NCBI GenBank assembly: GCA_035048485.1
Contig: CM068584.1
Span: 64,972,542-65,036,541 of the forward strand
DNA length: 64,000 nt
Reading direction: 5' to 3'
Source: Pteria penguin
Taxonomy: Eukaryota; Mollusca; Bivalvia; Pterioida; Pteriidae
Each line of letters begins with the position of its first letter. Within the stretch, counting starts at the first letter, position 1. The notes beneath the pieces were generated by a model. That model was not told where the DNA came from. It saw only the letters and a list, made by a program, of their open reading frames with translations, and did no database searches. Of the stretch, positions 34,952-44,990 are shown in pieces. Made by a program: the position numbers and the translations under genes.

Positions 34952-37900
34952 AACACAATGTTCAAATTCGACTTAATTCTAACCGGAATCCTTTGCTTTG
35001 CGCGTTGTGTGTTTTCAAGTAATCTTAAATGTACAGTTCCTACAAAGGCATGTCCCAGTGCTGGAAAGGAGTGGATAAAACAGAAGTAAAGCCTTCCATT
35101 GTACAGGGAACAAGCAATACACATGCTTGATGTCGCCACTCCATGACTTAAGGGAAGGATGCATATTCAACTCTATAATACCAGCTGGCAGAAGTAATTA
35201 TGTTGCTTTACATCACTGAATATTATCTTATATTATCTTAATGAACAAAGTCAAGTACCACAAATAGACATATTATGGTTAGGCGGCAAAAAAAAAAGAA
35301 CTACTCAAAAAGAGAAAACACACACATCAGCTCATACACACATGCTCATACCAACAGATATCTTTACACACACACCCGTATTCATTACGAAATATCTTGT
35401 GACAGTTCAATCAAAAGAAAATACATAGCGGCGTCTTGCCGCAATTAGGGAGTTTGATATGGGTCACCATCTATCTTACATGTAACTAAATGTTCACAAA
35501 CAACAAAGAAAAAAGAGGAGTTACTGGCTCAGTGATGTGGCAGAAGTCACCATGGAGCTATACAATACATGAATGTAAATAATATACTAGAACATATAAC
35601 ACATTACAAAAATATTTGATTGTAGTGCAATTACGATACCAACTTAGGACGGCCATTTAATTTGACAAAAGCCAAACAAATGGTGTGGTTAAAACAAACA
35701 AAACTTGGCAACTGCAGTACATATTGTTATAACCGTAGCTGAAGTTTCTAAACCCGTTTTCTATTTCTTTCGTAGTATCCAAATCTTACAAAACCTTGAA
35801 AGTTTTATTAAGTTAGAAGAAGGTTAATGATATACATGTGTATATTTATGAGGAATTATTTTATCTGCCTTATACTGTCTTTCGTTTTTCATATATTTAA
35901 CATGTAAATTCAAATTTCAAGAGGATTTTGTAATAACACGTAAATAATGATTAAGTGCAAATCTCTTACACATTTCTTTAGTAGAATGTTTCATTTTATT
36001 AGTATCATTTAGGTGGCACGGCAATAACTCATTCGCATTTTGATGAACAATATGTTACTCTCAAATAAGATTAGGCATGTGCATTTGTATTATTAAAAAT
36101 TCTGTATGCCGTTGTTGTAATCAAATAGTGGTGATACTTACAATGCTATTACATTTTACTTTTTTATCGAAAATTCAGACTTCTTCAGTGCTCCCACTAC
36201 TGTATATTTATTCATATATTTATTATTTGTATTTTATTACAGCAGGATGTCCATGCACTAAACATTGTGATAAGCTGACAGATCAGCCATTGTTGGTTAC
36301 GATGTATGACTACATACCCTGTCCTCCAGACCTAAACGGATGCCCTCCACGAAATCATCCTGGTTATTCAATCTTAGAAATCTACAAATGTAAGAATATC
36401 ATATCACTAAACATATTTTCTATAACGTCTGTTTTATAGTAACTTTGTCTACTCTGAAATTGCATTCAGTTGAATTAATTTTTTGATAACCTGAACAATC
36501 TTTTAGTGTGTTATCCTAGTTATGCATCTGATTTGAAGTTGTATTTACACATGCAATTTGGATTAAATAATTCAATTCTACGTTGATAATTTCTTCTGAC
36601 GAAGCTTATTCAGACATATAATGTCTTTCAAGACCAATTTATTTCAACGATTTTTTTTTTCTGTTACAAAAAATATTACCAAAATCAACAAATACTAATA
36701 TTACTGCGATTTACAAAATGAAAAATGAATTTGACGTAAGAAAGAGAATTTTCGACATATTTAATTGATCAAATGAACGCCCATGCATGTTTAGTAGACA
36801 ATTTAACCCCCCCAAAAATGAATTCGTTAATTATACAATGTGACAAAATATCAAATATCCAATACATTTGTAAAGAAATACAAAGTTCTTACTACTAGAA
36901 TCTGTCATGTCAGGCAGTTATCATTCCTAATAAACGATGTCATTTTTCCTTACAACTGGAAATAAAATAACATGATGATAAAGAAAATACAAATAATATT
37001 GCAATCGACGTATTCAAAAGAAGATTAGGAGGGAAATGAGATAATGTTGATCTCTGTCCAGCGTGATATAGTTGAGGTTTTAATTAGATGCCGCTGATTC
37101 GAATCTACAAGATTATAACTGTTTGAACCGAGGAGCGTAAGCAAATCCCAATTGACTACCAGGAATATATTAACACTTCAAAATGTTAAGTCACCTGAAT
37201 AAAGATCATATGCTACAGTTGAGCAATTTGAATCATAATGCAGTAGCATCAAATTGATATATGAGTAGAAATATGCATCAAATACACATCGTCTAGCCGA
37301 GATAAATTGGCCATTTGGTGAACATTGCCTGTCCAGCAAATGTAACAAGTACGTATTCTTTTGTATTGATTTAAGATAAGACACTGATGTGCTTCTTCAT
37401 CCGTTTATCCTTCGATTATCCCTACATTTTTACCAGCAAGTGATAGAAACGGTGTCAACAATGGATGATTGAAAAGTGCCTTTTCCGAGTGAAATTTAAC
37501 AATACACTTTTCATATTGAATGTGGTCAATGAAAAAAAAAAAAACAAAACCGTATTGCATTTTTCAAAACAGTTTCAGAGATGGTACTCATTGCTTTCAG
37601 ATCCTTTGTGTCAGAGAATAAACAAACCTGACGAAAGGTAATGTATTACATGTTTCCTATTCATTGTAAAGAATTGTTCAATTCTACATATATTTATCTT
37701 TGTGTGTTTTTTTGTTGTATTTAACCCGTTCTATTCATTTGACTCTTATTTCAAATAAATTGTTGTAATCTCCAAAAAATATTAAATTCTTTTTTTTTTT
37801 TTTTTTTTGTTTCTTCTATTTTTTTTTTTACCTCTGATTATTTGGGTCTTCCGATTCCATTGGAAGACCCATTTGTTATTGTGAGGTTTTTTCTTTACAT

Positions 37901-40900
37901 TTGTTATCATTATTTTTTTTATTCTTATTCCAAACAGGTTTTTGACTACAATTTTCTCAGCAACGGCTTTACCAGTAATCTTTTTTTCTCTTTTACTTTG
38001 TTTTCAAATTAAACTAGCGTCCTAGCGTACCAAAACGATTTAGAATGTCAATTCCAGCTTGAAAAGAGGTGTTTTAATATTTTAGATTTATTTTATGTGA
38101 GAAATTAAGATTTTCAAAAATTTGGACAGTTGCGTAATTGCTTCATAACCAGCTTATTTTTCGTCGTATGATCACGAAAAACCAATACAGCACTAGATAA
38201 GGGTTTATTCTTTGAAACTGATTTTTAAAAACCATCGAAATATTTGCTCCCTTCCCTCTGGCGTCTGCAAAGCTTATCGAGAGGGGGTCTTAAATCGCCA
38301 AAATTTCACCCCGATTTTTCAATTCCATTTTCTGAGAAACAGTTTTATCTACACGCTTCATGTTTTTATTATAGACTTTCACAGGCACCGTTACCCGTTT
38401 AGATAAAAAAAATTGTTGAAAATCAAAGCTTTGTTTAAAATATTAATTAACAATGAATTAAATTTTAAATTCTCCACTAACAGCGTTATTTTTCATGCTA
38501 GACTATTCAAATTTTATCTGTCATATTCTCTAGGTTCATATCTTTACAACTTTTACCGGCCGATAATATCTATCTACTTTAGTTTGGCCGCTACTTTAAT
38601 TTAAAGTTTTTAAATAATTACATAATTTGCAAAAACTTATTTTTAGTCTTATTGTTTCCAGACTATTACGAAACGATTTTCCGTAACGATTTCAGTATGA
38701 AAAATGTTTCTCAGTATTTGAAAGTGAGCAATTTAAAGATTTTAAAAAAATATCCTGCTTGCGTAACTTTCATGTATTTTTTGTTATTCGTCGTATGAAC
38801 AATAAATAAAAATTAAAGTTTGAGAAAGAATTTGGAATTCGAATTCTTAAACAAAAATCACATTTTTGCACTCTGATGAACAACGCAATAAACTTATCTT
38901 CTCCGAGCGTCGGGGTCACACATTAAAGCGCGTTGAATTTGCCTTGCTTAATACCTCGCACACCTCCGCTCTTATAGAGACGGAGAAAGCGCAGTAACTC
39001 GCGATTAATTATTAATTCATTCGCGAGATAATGCGCTTTTTCCGTTGAATTTTTAATCGACAGTTATAAAGGAGACCCACAATATGTATGTTTTACTTTA
39101 ATTTGAGTTTCTTTGTCTCCTTACTATAATAGTCATCTTAGTGGTATATATATAGCTATCTTGAGCGTTGAAACGCGCAATACGCACGCTCTATCCAGCT
39201 ATGTCGCATAAAGTCACCACGGTTCTGAATGGGAATTCTGTAATACACAACCTTTCTATTGCTGTATTCATGCCGCTTTAATTACATGAGTGTGTTTATA
39301 TAGTGTCTCGGTGAGATACATACATGTATCTAGGTATATACTTCTCCTTTGTCCTAATCGGCATATCTATGGTGCCGAAATAAATGCGTATACTCATTGG
39401 AGTATCTCTGTTTTCTTTAAGAATATATATATTTTTATGGAAATTCTAAATGTTTCTATTACTTGATTTTCGATGGTTTGTTTCATAAGATTTTTTTTTC
39501 AAATTTCAATTATTAATTAATTTCTTTGCTTGAGTTTTGTTTTGTTTTTAAAGGGGGAGGGGTATTATTATGTGTTAAGTACATGTAAGTCATTCTGTGA
39601 TCTTTTTTTTCTTTCTTTCTATCTACTTATTTTTCTTTTTTTCTTTCGAGAGAGGAAGACCCGCCCTGTTGCCTCGGCAACAGGTAAGCTCTTATTATTA
39701 TAACTATATTACCATTATCATTATCATAATTATTATCATTATTATTATTATTATTATTATTATTAATATTATTATTATTATTATCAATGCTATTGATATT
39801 ATTCAGTACGTTTTCACCAAACGATGCACCTGTTTTACTGACAACTTCTCCACCTGCCACCATAATTCGAATGGAAAACTGGACGAAAACCATAATCGGA
39901 GTTGTTCTGGTGATATTTATTGTCATCATCATGATTATTATCTTCTTAATTTTAAGGAAAAGAGGGCGTTTCACTGATCTTAAAGCAAGTTTAGGTGCGT
40001 ATACCTTTTAAAAAATATCGTTAAACCCCCCTTTCAATATCAAAATACCTTGAGTCCTTGATTGGTTCCGATGCGTAATGTATCATTGATTTTAATCGTT
40101 CGTCCATGAACACTTCCACTCTAATTGGGTCAGGTCAATAGAACAGGACGACAAACCGGATGTGTTTGCTACATCTGATAGTAAGGAGGGACACCTGTGC
40201 CATTTTTAAGCTAAAGGATTTTCTCAACAGGTCATATTGGCATCCTGCATTCAAGGGGTAAATGACCTTCAATTCCTTACATTTTTTAAAAGCTGCTTTA
40301 ACAAACAATAAAAATGGAGGTCAATGTGAGAGTAGAAGTGGCAAGAATCACATTTTGCACTCCTTCGGTTAGGTCTGTTACATTGTTGTATATATATTTT
40401 TGTGGGACGCATCATACATATGTCGTCACCATATATGAGATGGTATGAGATAAACAAGAATAATCCGTTTCAGGAAGGATTAGATGAAATGATGGAAACA
40501 GTTACATGTCTGTAGTAAAGATAGTAAAGTCTGCTTAATTAAATATATTCTGCGCAGTTATGATGAATGAATATTCATACACTTGAATGATATAATTTAA
40601 TGTATTGTCCTTCATACTCTCATATGCATTTACTTCCTCAACCTGAGGAGTAGTTGTAGGACATTTTCAAGGGAATGGACAAGCAATGGACACTTACACC
40701 CCCCGAGCATCTAGTCTCACCTCAGTTTACTCGGGTTTGGCATTTGTCTTAATATCATTTTGTACTTTTTGTGTTATGGACTTCTAGATTTGATTATTAC
40801 TTCATGATATACATGATCCCGACAGAATGGTATGATTATAGCATGTTTAAGACGTAATTAAGATATACATTGGTTGTTTTTCAGTGTACGTTGGACTTTC

Positions 40901-41303
40901 TTTAAAGGGAAAAGAGGAAGATGTGTAATTGCAGCCATATGGCAGTCGTATTGAATTTTGCAATTTTTCCAACTCTGTAAACTGCATGAAGAATCCTTCT
41001 TATTTATTGCAAAAAACGTTATTTATGACTTTTTCAATTTGCGTTTGAATGATGTATTGATATTAAACACAGTTTCGTTAATGCAATTTCTATGGTGATC
41101 TAGTGTACAAACTAAGGAGGATGAAAAGTTCTGATAATTTTATATCGCCGGGTTCTAAAATTATTAAACGCTTTCGAATTCGAAAGTATGACCCCGAAAT
41201 CGTCAGTGAGACCATAGTTCTTGTATTGGGTCACTCTACATTCCAGTGCAGACTTTTTCATGAGCGATGCGCGCTGACTAACACGGCGGCAGGGACTCTA
41301 TGA
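34952..41303 (+). CDS. Small cysteine-rich type I membrane protein gene, five coding exons
   Basis: Model: exon 1 34952-35193 (ATG 34958), exon 2 36243-36389, exon 3 37601-37637, exon 4 39807-39994, terminal exon 40885-40928 or 41104-41303. Every junction is AG/GT and all phases agree (1, 1, 2, 1). Exon 1 encodes a signal peptide (MFKFDLILTGILCFARCVFS) and the C...W...C....Y.C......L.E.C module. Exon 2 encodes a GCP...CPPDLNGCPP...EIYK module, and exon 3 YPLCQRINKPDE. Exon 4 encodes a Ser/Thr/Pro linker, an NWT glycosylation site, the transmembrane helix TIIGVVLVIFIVIIMIIIFL and a basic stop-transfer RKRGR. Exon 1 carries one extra base (near 35090) that breaks the frame, so the gene is either a recent pseudogene or mis-sequenced. 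With that base ignored the short form is 216 residues. Ligand and function are unknown. Confidence 0.65.
34958..35193 (+). CDS. Exon 1: signal peptide and first cysteine-rich module (1-base frameshift)
   Basis: The acceptor TTTTTCTTTCAG ends at 34951, and the exon closes at GGCAGAA|GTAATT. The reading is open to a TAA at about 35088, then continues in the next frame as KAFHCTGNKQYTCLMSPLHD and REGCIFNSII. Coding length is 236 versus 235 bp in the minus-strand paralogue, so a single extra base explains the break and restores phase 1 at the donor. Shared pattern with the paralogue: CP....(W)K/R-Q-K...C....Y.C......L.E.C. Confidence 0.7.
35509..35693. repeat. Inverted partner of 27847-28042, in intron 1
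   Basis: Near-identical complement of the earlier block (TGGCAGAAGTCACCATGGAG...CAAACAAATGGTGTGGTTAA). It lies between exons 1 and 2 of the plus-strand gene. Confidence 0.85.
36243..36389 (+). CDS. Exon 2: GCP-type cysteine-rich module
   Basis: The acceptor is TTTTATTACAG and the donor GTAAGA. It is 147 bp, phase 1 at both ends. Four widely spaced cysteine groups (GCPCTKHC, IPCPP, NGCPP) end in EIYK. The 111-bp minus-strand exon aligns with it and also ends ...YK-T|GTAAG. The symmetric phase would let the module be skipped or duplicated without frameshift. Confidence 0.75.
37601..37637 (+). CDS. Exon 3: micro-exon
   Basis: The acceptor is CATTGCTTTCAG and the donor GAAAG|GTAATG. At 37 bp, with phase 1 in and phase 2 out, it joins exon 2 as Y-PLCQRINKPDE and exon 4 as S. 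Other nearby AGs (37572, 37578) give a stop codon, which supports this acceptor. The assignment rests on phase and the EIYK-YP.C continuity, so it is moderately secure. Confidence 0.6.
37844..39145. repeat. Dispersed repeat with GGGTCTTCC inverted ends, in intron 3
   Basis: It opens with the hairpin GGGTCTTCC...GGAAGACCC (37844-37871). It continues with CAGGTTTTTGACTACAATTTTCTCAGCAACGGCTTTACC and a long T-rich body, then a CpG-bearing end with GCGCGTTGAATTTGCC and TCGCGAGATAATGCGC. I recognise the opening as a common bivalve interspersed sequence. The exact right border is not certain. Confidence 0.55.
39690..39790. repeat. (ATT)n microsatellite
   Basis: An ATT/TTA trinucleotide run just before the acceptor of the transmembrane exon. 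Confidence 0.9.
39807..39994 (+). CDS. Exon 4: stalk, transmembrane helix and start of cytoplasmic tail
   Basis: The acceptor is GATATTATTCAG and the donor TTTAG|GTGCGT. It is 188 bp, phase 2 in and 1 out. It encodes a short extracellular stalk (TFSPNDAPVLLTTSPPATII), Asn-Trp-Thr, about 22 hydrophobic residues, then RKRGRFTDLKASL. Basic residues after the helix fit a type I orientation. Confidence 0.8.
40677..40735 (+). repeat. Fragment of the GGCATTCACGG dispersed repeat
   Basis: Retains GGACACTTACACCCCCCGAG and CATCTAGTCTCACCTCAG. It sits in intron 4 of the plus-strand gene. Confidence 0.5.
40885..40928 (+). CDS. Terminal exon A: short cytoplasmic tail with ITIM-like motif
   Basis: A strong acceptor (TTGGTTGTTTTTCAG) is followed by TG TAC GTT GGA CTT..., phase 1, ending TAA at 40926-40928. 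Joined to exon 4 it reads ASL-V-YVGLSLKGKEEDV. This gives LVYVGL at the junction, which fits the ITIM consensus (S/I/V/L)xYxx(I/V/L). The C-terminus EEDV could fit a PDZ-binding pattern. Confidence 0.55.
41104..41303 (+). CDS. Terminal exon B: longer alternative cytoplasmic tail
   Basis: The acceptor GGTGATCTAG at 41103 is weaker. The phase-1 reading TG TAC AAA CTA AGG ... is open for 66 codons to TGA at 41301. It encodes a basic tail (YKLRRMKSSDNFISPGSKII and onward) without the LxYxxL motif. AATAAA at 41478-41483 is a plausible polyadenylation signal and would serve either terminal exon. Confidence 0.4.
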
Positions 41304-41477
41304 CGGGCCTTGTTCAAACCTTTTTCAGATGTCCTGATCCTCTTCTTTTCTGACTGTTAGTCGGAACTCCTATTGATCAAGGATCTGAGCTCAGCTTACA
41401 GCACGGTTTACTTATGTTGATGTCGCCTGACATATATTTTTGATAGCAGCATATTATTCTATAAACTTTACTCGTTT

Positions 41478-41483
41478 AATAAA
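41478..41483 (+). promoter_or_regulatory. Possible polyadenylation signal AATAAA
   Basis: It lies 175 bases after the stop of terminal exon B and 550 after the stop of exon A. The hexamer is frequent in AT-rich DNA, so only its position supports it. Confidence 0.35.
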
Positions 41484-41575
41484 ATTTTTATAACCCCTCT
41501 TTTTGAGAAACATGTTGATCTTTGTTCTCTATATGGAGGATTATTTACAATGGTTTAAATGTGTGTCCTTTGATT

Positions 41576-41680
41576 GTACTGCTTTTGCGGTGAGTGGGAA
41601 GGTGGGCGCCCGTAAAATGGTTATACACACCAATTGAATGACATTTGTTTCTTCAATTGACCGTTGTAAGTCGGTATATA
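41576..41680 (+). repeat. Third, partial copy of the 27.8/35.5 kb repeat
   Basis: TTGATTGTACTGCTTTTGCGGTGAGTGGGAAGGTGGGC and the following CGTAAAATGGTTA...CACACCA.TTG, ...GTAAGTCGGTAT match 27800-27910. This shows the block is an interspersed repeat rather than unique intronic DNA. Confidence 0.7.
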
Positions 41681-41684
41681 TATG

Positions 41685-41866
41685 TAGATGATACAACGCA
41701 AGATGTCTCTGACATTGGTGTAGATATTTTCAAGGAAATATTGCATGTGTATTTGTTTAATTCTCTGAAATGGATGTCTCAAAATATGTTAACAATGAAT
41801 TTGGAAAAAGAGCTAATGCATGTAAAGATGATGGACAAATCCAAACCACAAGTACAAAAATCATGA
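41685..41866 (+). pseudogene. LINE reverse transcriptase fragment, YVDD part
   Basis: The reading IYVDDTTQDVSDIGVDIFKE then LFNSLKWMSQNMLTMNLEKE is the catalytic Y.DD loop and following helix of a non-LTR retrotransposon reverse transcriptase. It breaks off at about 41866. The matching C-terminal half resumes at about 43360 beyond an unrelated retroelement. Confidence 0.75.
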
Positions 41867-41943
41867 AACCAGAGGACATACAAAATGAGTGAAAATGAAA
41901 AACAAATGGAAAATAACAAAATATGTCTACTTGAAGAGCATAC

Positions 41944-42012
41944 GTGAACCCCTGTGATGAAGTGAGATCAGGTGCCCGGGGAGAGTGAGCATCTTCTGCT
42001 TGCTAGCAACAC
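41944..42012 (-). repeat. GGCATTCACGG repeat fragment at 3' side of Penelope-like element
   Basis: The complement reads GTGACGGGTGTTGCTAGCAAGCAGAAGATGCTCACTCTCCCCGG, GCACCTGATCTCAC, matching the dispersed core. It lies downstream of, and in the same sense as, the minus-strand reverse transcriptase. Confidence 0.65.
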
Positions 42013-42059
42013 CCGTCACATATACCCAGTAGAAAGAGTCAAATCGTGTAAATTCGATA

Positions 42060-43310
42060 TGTATTTATATATGGAGAAGTCAAAGTAGGCAACCTTCTAG
42101 TATAGAAGGTGTCAAATCCGTGAGAAATGATCGGAATCGGTCTCAGTCCAGAATATCATTTAAAAGTCTGGATAACGAGATATTATATGGAGTAATGAGT
42201 CGCGTAACGACCGTAAGAAATTCCTTAATGACGTGGTAGTCTAGCACATATATAACCCTGGTTGAGCAGCTTAACTGAAAGTCGCCTAGCCCTTAGAACA
42301 AAGTCATTGTAATGAGAACATGCTCTGGAATAACGTATTAACTGAAATATGAATACGCCGTATGCGGCGATGATGGAATGTTGCTACTTATGAAAGGAAA
42401 GTTTGTGATAGCGAAATTGAAATCGTCACGTTTGTCATAGAGTGAGGTGTTCAATTGACCATTAATGTCGAAAGACAACATAAATATCTAAATACGAAGT
42501 AGAATTACTACTTTCTGTGGTTTCTTTGACCTCTAGTTCACTTGGATAGATTATGCTAAGGTTATCCGCGAATGAAGGATTAATTGAAAGCAAGTCATCT
42601 ATATATCTGTAAGTGAAATTGAAGCCAAGAGCCAATTGTTTTTTTCCTTGCGAAAGCAAAGACTGAATGAATTCAGCTTCGTATGAGTAAAGGAATATGT
42701 CAGTCAGAAGCGGAGCACAGTTAGTGCCCATTGGAATGCCGCCAATTTGTTGAAAAACCTTACCTCCAAACACACCACAAAAATGTTATCGATAAGAAAG
42801 TTCAACATCTGGATGACAGCTTTTTTCAGTGTATTTATTTTTGAAATCAGAATTTTCCCTAACAATATAAGTTTTATCGTGGCCTATTACTAATATATTT
42901 GAATTTGCGGCTTCCGTTTTTACTAGTAAATGCATTTTGAATAATTTCCGCTATCTGTCTTTTAATTTCTGTTGAGGGATCATTGTGTAAAGAGTCGAAA
43001 AGTCAAAAGACTTGATGGAGTGAATTTTAGTAAAACTTTTTGATTTTAGATGTTCTAACAACTCTTTTGAATTTTTAAGGATCCACATTTGATTAATTCC
43101 ACTTCTGGAATATACTGTTTCGCAATATCTATAAAGGCCAGATTTTAATTTCTGATAAATATTTGTGTGAGTAGCCATCGATACAGATTTTGTGGAACAC
43201 TTCGAGGAAACCAGCGATAAAGCGTTTGTTTGTAAGGATTTTTGTGCATTTTTGGAATGCAGTACAAATATGGAAGTTCTAAATGTCAATAGGGACTTCA
43301 CAAAAATGAT
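42060..43310 (-). pseudogene. Penelope-like reverse transcriptase, frameshifted
   Basis: On the minus strand, from 43310: a thumb/finger-type N-terminal part with YSRSGINQMWILKNSKELLE and SIKSFDFSTLYTMIPQQKL (about 43010-42955). Then IFVVFGGKVFQQ, the motif GIPMGTNCAPLLTDIFLYSY (about 42740), and the catalytic RYIDDLL (DD near 42600). Beyond 42460 comes a decayed C-terminal part with YGVFIFQLIRYSRACSHYND and LNQGY (about 42350-42230). At least two frameshifts and stops interrupt it. The GIPMGTNCAPL and YIDD signatures fit Penelope-like elements abundant in marine invertebrates. No endonuclease domain is visible. The classification is inference. Confidence 0.75.
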
Positions 43311-43354
43311 AGGAATGTAGAAAACTGTTTTTTTAAAGTTGGGGATGTTTTAAT

Positions 43355-43940
43355 AGAGAATGCACATAATGCAAAATTACCTTGGTGTCACTATTGATAA
43401 AAAATCTTACCTGGTCTGTACATATCAATGTTTTATGTAAAAAAGTTAAAAAAAAAATGCATAAATATATTTATGTCAAGTGTGGCTTTGTTAAAGATTT
43501 TTTAATTCAATAATTTTTCCACATTTTAATTGTTGTTGTACTTTTTGGGGAGGTTCTTAAACAAATCAAACATTTGATCGCCTTTTTAAATGACAAAAGA
43601 GAGCAACAAGAATCATTTTACATATAATCCAAGAACGGAAATGTTTACAATCTTAAAATAGATGCCTATGCACGACTATATTATTTACAGAGAATTAAGA
43701 TTTGTTTTAAGGTGTTACATAATATGACTCCAAAATATTTGAATGTTTTCAGATTTGTGCATCAAGTCAATACTAGAACAACAAGACAAACTGTCACAAA
43801 TTTACTTTTTATACCCAAAGTACGCACATGATATTATAGATATATTATATCAGCAGCATTTTTATGGAACGAATTTACCACACTATACTACACACTGCAA
43901 CAACTTTTTATCTTTTAAATCGTCTTATTGACTTATTGAG
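43355..43940 (+). pseudogene. LINE reverse transcriptase C-terminal fragment
   Basis: In shifting frames the plus strand reads YLGVTIDKKSYL, HINVLCKKVKKKM, LPHFNCCC-F-G, KRATRII, then FKVLHNMTPKYLNVF, FVHQVNTRTTRQT, FLWNEFTT and NNFLSFKSSY. This is the usual order of the C-terminal region of jockey/CR1-like LINEs. Several indels make it dead. It continues the element begun at 41685. Confidence 0.75.
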
Positions 43941-44857
43941 AGCATTACTTTAATTCATATGAATGATTTATTTTCTTTCAGATGCTACATTTTTATGGAA
44001 ATGTGCTAGATTGTCCGATTTTAACATTTTCTCTTAATTTGATATAATAATGTTTGGAAGAAGTCTCCCAGCACCACAGTCAAAAGAGCGCAAACGCTTT
44101 AAAACTGATTTATTCAGATAAAGGTACAAATAGTTTTGTCATTTATCTTATACAACGGTCAAAATGGAGGACTTAGTCTGTTATTGAACAACTTTTTCAC
44201 TCATACCTGCTATAAATGTTAGAAAAACATACTTTTTTCCATTCTTACAAGGCAATGAAAGGTAACTCCAATTTCCTGAACCACCTTTTTTGTTTTTTTG
44301 TTTTTGTTTGTTTTTTTTTTTCTTTTGGTCTTTTACATGCATTCGAGGTTTCCTTCAATATGGTTTCTTCCAAAATGTGAGATTTCAAATCCATTTTATT
44401 TTAATTTGTCGGATAAGGTCAAAACCACAATACCTTCCCTTTAATTGAAGACACAAAATAAGGGGTTATCCTTCCAAACAATGCATTAATAACACATTTT
44501 TCTTAATACGTCGCCAATCTTGATGCCATAAAAGTATCCAGACGCGGATATGTTAATTTCTAAAGAATATGGCTCCACAATGGTGACAGTTGTTTCCACT
44601 GTCTTGAGTGAAATGTAATAAAACCTTATTTAGAAAATAAGAAATTTAGAAATTGTTCAAGAAGATAAATAAACTCAATATATCCCACACCGGCTTAAAT
44701 ACGAAATATATCGGAGGAAGGGGGGGGGGTGGGGGGGCAACTTGTCTTCAGAACAAATGTTCATTTTTCCTCTCATTGCACTAAACTTTAGAAAAAATCT
44801 GATGTTCATTATCGCCTCTTACTGTGTATACTAATCTGTACCCGATAATGACAAAGC
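43941..44857. other. Intergenic DNA with small repeat fragments
   Basis: A GGCAATGAAAGGTAACTCCAATTTCC landmark of the dispersed family lies at about 44252. A fragment resembling a SINE end (CACACCGGCTTAAATA) lies at 44687, and a poly-G run at 44718-44737. No gene is seen. Confidence 0.5.
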
Positions 44858-44990
44858 TGGTGGTGTCCTAGTGGATAAGGTGCTCGGCATGTGACTGAAA
44901 GGTCCCGGGTTCGGACTCATTCCGCGGTAACGACAAGGGGAAGAGTCCCCCGTAGTAGTTTATCCGGGAACATTTGAGTGGTTGGAGATT
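44858..44990 (+). mobile_element. tRNA-like SINE head, different subfamily
   Basis: A box GTGTCCTAGTGGATAAGGTG and B box GGTCCCGGGTTCGGACTC, correctly spaced for a tRNA-derived promoter. The downstream part (GGGAAGAGTCCCCCGTAGTA) differs from the family at 10278. The 3' end is not clear. Confidence 0.65.

Noticed and set aside
37573..37600. Alternative acceptors for exon 3 at 37572 and 37578
   Set aside because: Joined to exon 2, both lead to a stop codon. Only the AG at 37599-37600 keeps the frame through to the transmembrane exon.
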